A stretch of 64,000 bases of DNA, from positions 418,424 through 482,423 of the forward strand of contig CAWEYR010000024.1 of assembly GCA_963813345.1 (NCBI GenBank). Reading direction: 5' to 3'. Position numbers and translations under genes: made by a program. How positions within the stretch are numbered: the first letter of the stretch is position 1; each line of letters opens with the position of its first letter. Of the stretch, positions 63,020 to 64,000 are shown piece by piece. The notes below the pieces were generated by a model. It made no database searches. It was not told the origin of the DNA and saw nothing but the letters and a program-made list of their open reading frames with translations. Origin of the DNA: CAWDDA01 sp963813345 (GTDB lineage: Bacteria; Acidobacteriota; Blastocatellia; RBC074).

Positions 63020-63812
63020 CCTTCTCCAAAGCCTGCAACGTAAACATATCTTCCTTGAAGCCCTGATTGAATTTCACATCTTCAATCACGAGCAGGGTAC
63101 GTGTCCCTTCCGATGGCGTGCTCATCTCAACGCGACGCCCGAGCCAGATACCCGAAATCTTTTCGATTTGTCCTGCCTTGAGCACCCGCGCAACCTTTCC
63201 ATTCTCATCATAGTATTCCGCCAGAACACTATACGGAATGTCTTTTGCCACCCACAAATAGACAAACTTGTATTGCGACCGGTCAGGTGCCACCGGGCGC
63301 GCTTCAATCTTCCACGTCTTGCGGCCGTCCACGTCTTCACCTTCGGCGATCAACTTGTACTCAAAATCCTCGAGCACTCGTTCAGCCATGTCCTCGTTGG
63401 TGAAATCAGTCCCAAGGAAACGACGACCGCGCTCCTGAGGCGCTATGCGGCGAACCCGCTGAATTGCCGGTGTATACATCCATTGCCGTTCGTTCGCGCC
63501 CCGCTGGTTGATCGACAGCAATCCAACGCCTTTGACCTCAGGAGGATCAGTGAACCGAACGATCGTTTTGCTGTTACCAAAGCTCCCCAGTCGTTTGAAG
63601 GCAAAACCCTTCTTTCGGGATGTTCCCTTTTTGTCAATAACCTCGAGCGTTCCCCGCCACATCGCGTCGCGACTAGTGTCCTGACGATAGACGCCCTCCA
63701 TGATGCTGCGAGCGTCTTGAGTCTGCGCAACCGTGATGGCTGCGAAGATCAGGAAAAGGCCGGCTGCTCCGATATTAGCCAGGTTGATTGTTTGAAGGGA
63801 TTTGATACGCAT
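63006..63812 (-). CDS. Outer membrane lipoprotein-sorting protein (LolA-like)
   Basis: The intact 268-residue protein has a signal peptide (ANIGAAGLFLIFAAITVAQ) and the fold of the COG2834-type lipoprotein-sorting proteins: RSIMEGVYRQDTSRDAMWRG, FTDPPEVKGVGLLSINQRG, RQWMYTPAIQRVRRIAPQER, and FTNEDMAERVLEDFEYKLI. Such proteins often sit beside MMPL/RND transporters; here the partner is the unknown exported protein overlapping its 3' end. It probably carries a lipid or lipoprotein across the periplasm. Confidence 0.92.
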   Translation of the reverse strand: MRIKSLQTINLANIGAAGLFLIFAAITVAQTQDARSIMEGVYRQDTSRDAMWRGTLEVIDKKGTSRKKGFAFKRLGSFGNSKTIVRFTDPPEVKGVGLLSINQRGANERQWMYTPAIQRVRRIAPQERGRRFLGTDFTNEDMAERVLEDFEYKLIAEGEDVDGRKTWKIEARPVAPDRSQYKFVYLWVAKDIPYSVLAEYYDENGKVARVLKAGQIEKISGIWLGRRVEMSTPSEGTRTLLVIEDVKFNQGFKEDMFTLQALEKGDVF

Positions 63813-63893
63813 TCAAAAGAAGGGCGCGCCGCGCCATTTATTCTGTCGCCTCGCACCTGAAAACGCAATTGTCGAGCCCTATTTGCGGTCGCT

Positions 63894-63932
63894 ACTCAGC
63901 ACTCAGCACTCAGCACTCAGCACCCAGCACTC
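63894..63932. repeat. Short heptamer array, about 5 units of CTCAGCA
   Basis: The units are in the inverted (right-arm) orientation. No family A hairpin or left-arm array is seen within 80 bases to the left. Confidence 0.9.
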
Positions 63933-63972
63933 AAAAGAAAACGCGGCACCACGACCCTTTCGTGATGCCGCG
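63931..63972 (-). terminator. Rho-independent terminator
   Basis: Arms 63942-63954 and 63960-63972 form a 13-bp stem (CGCGGCA...TGCCGCG) with one G-T wobble and a short loop. On the minus strand a T-rich run (TTTTCTTTTGA) follows. It would end transcription of a gene entering from beyond the right edge. Confidence 0.8.
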
Positions 63973-64000
63973 CTACGCAAATGGGAGATTCGTCGTTAGG
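63973..64000 (-). CDS. Possible C-terminus of a gene beyond the window
   Basis: An open minus-strand frame ends ...TTNLPFA-stop at 63973-63975, immediately before the terminator stem. Only nine codons are visible, so this rests mainly on the terminator position. Confidence 0.25.

Noticed and set aside
62931..63860. A 309-codon plus-strand frame at the right end
   Set aside because: It is antisense to the LolA-like gene, which has an intact frame and signal peptide.

Overview
The window reads like a chromosome segment from an Acidobacteriota bacterium, probably Blastocatellia-like. The grounds are two Ser/Thr kinases with C-terminal formylglycine-generating-enzyme-like (SUMF1) domains, a secreted protein ending in the acidobacterial TIGR03437-type domain, Oar-like TonB-dependent receptors with N-terminal carboxypeptidase-regulatory domains, and many Tat-exported enzymes. 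Lineage below phylum is inference. No rRNA, tRNA, transposase, phage gene or CRISPR array was seen.

Layout. 1-3.1 kb: a secreted protein fragment and a badly frame-disrupted kinase-SUMF1 gene. 3.2-7.7 kb: gpmI, a family 9 glycosyltransferase, a small protein with an ECF sigma factor, and an SDR. 7.9-15.9 kb: a TonB receptor, a Gln-rich exported protein, an alpha/beta hydrolase, a trypsin-like protease, a membrane glycosyltransferase and an SDR. 16.1-22.9 kb: a surface-sugar cluster (membrane GT, GT2, nucleotide-sugar epimerase, DegT aminotransferase, methyltransferase) plus a DUF454 protein and a hydrolase. 23.0-26.5 kb: an intact kinase-SUMF1 gene followed by a PEGA-repeat protein. 26.7-34.2 kb: exported enzymes (SelA-like PLP enzyme, RidA, DUF362, ApbE, SMP-30, S15 hydrolase). 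34.6-41.6 kb: a large cohesin/dockerin-like secreted protein and a 1255-residue TonB receptor. 41.8-49.4 kb: an NtrC-type regulator, a DUF4870 protein, murB, and the minus-strand run dacB-hemC-hemD-murA. 49.6-53.2 kb: a Gfo/Idh/MocA oxidoreductase and a radical SAM protein of the COG1964 family, which includes archaeal tetraether synthase Tes. 53.9-63.8 kb: a PHP phosphatase, an M16 protease pair, an S41 protease, an amidohydrolase, an alcohol dehydrogenase, and an exported unknown coupled to a LolA-like protein.

Two window-wide features stand out. First, almost every gene junction, especially convergent ones, carries an imperfect or perfect palindrome from a small number of families. The most striking are nested palindromes: an inner hairpin with a conserved loop, flanked by outer arms made of inverted 7-bp tandem repeats. 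Some of these elements have become part of coding ends or signal-peptide regions. Second, about 30 apparent frameshifts and one in-frame amber codon break genes, including essential ones (murB, hemD, dacB), although protein similarity continues in another frame. Uncorrected indels in the sequence are the simplest explanation. I therefore give the coordinates of the inferred native genes and state where frames break.
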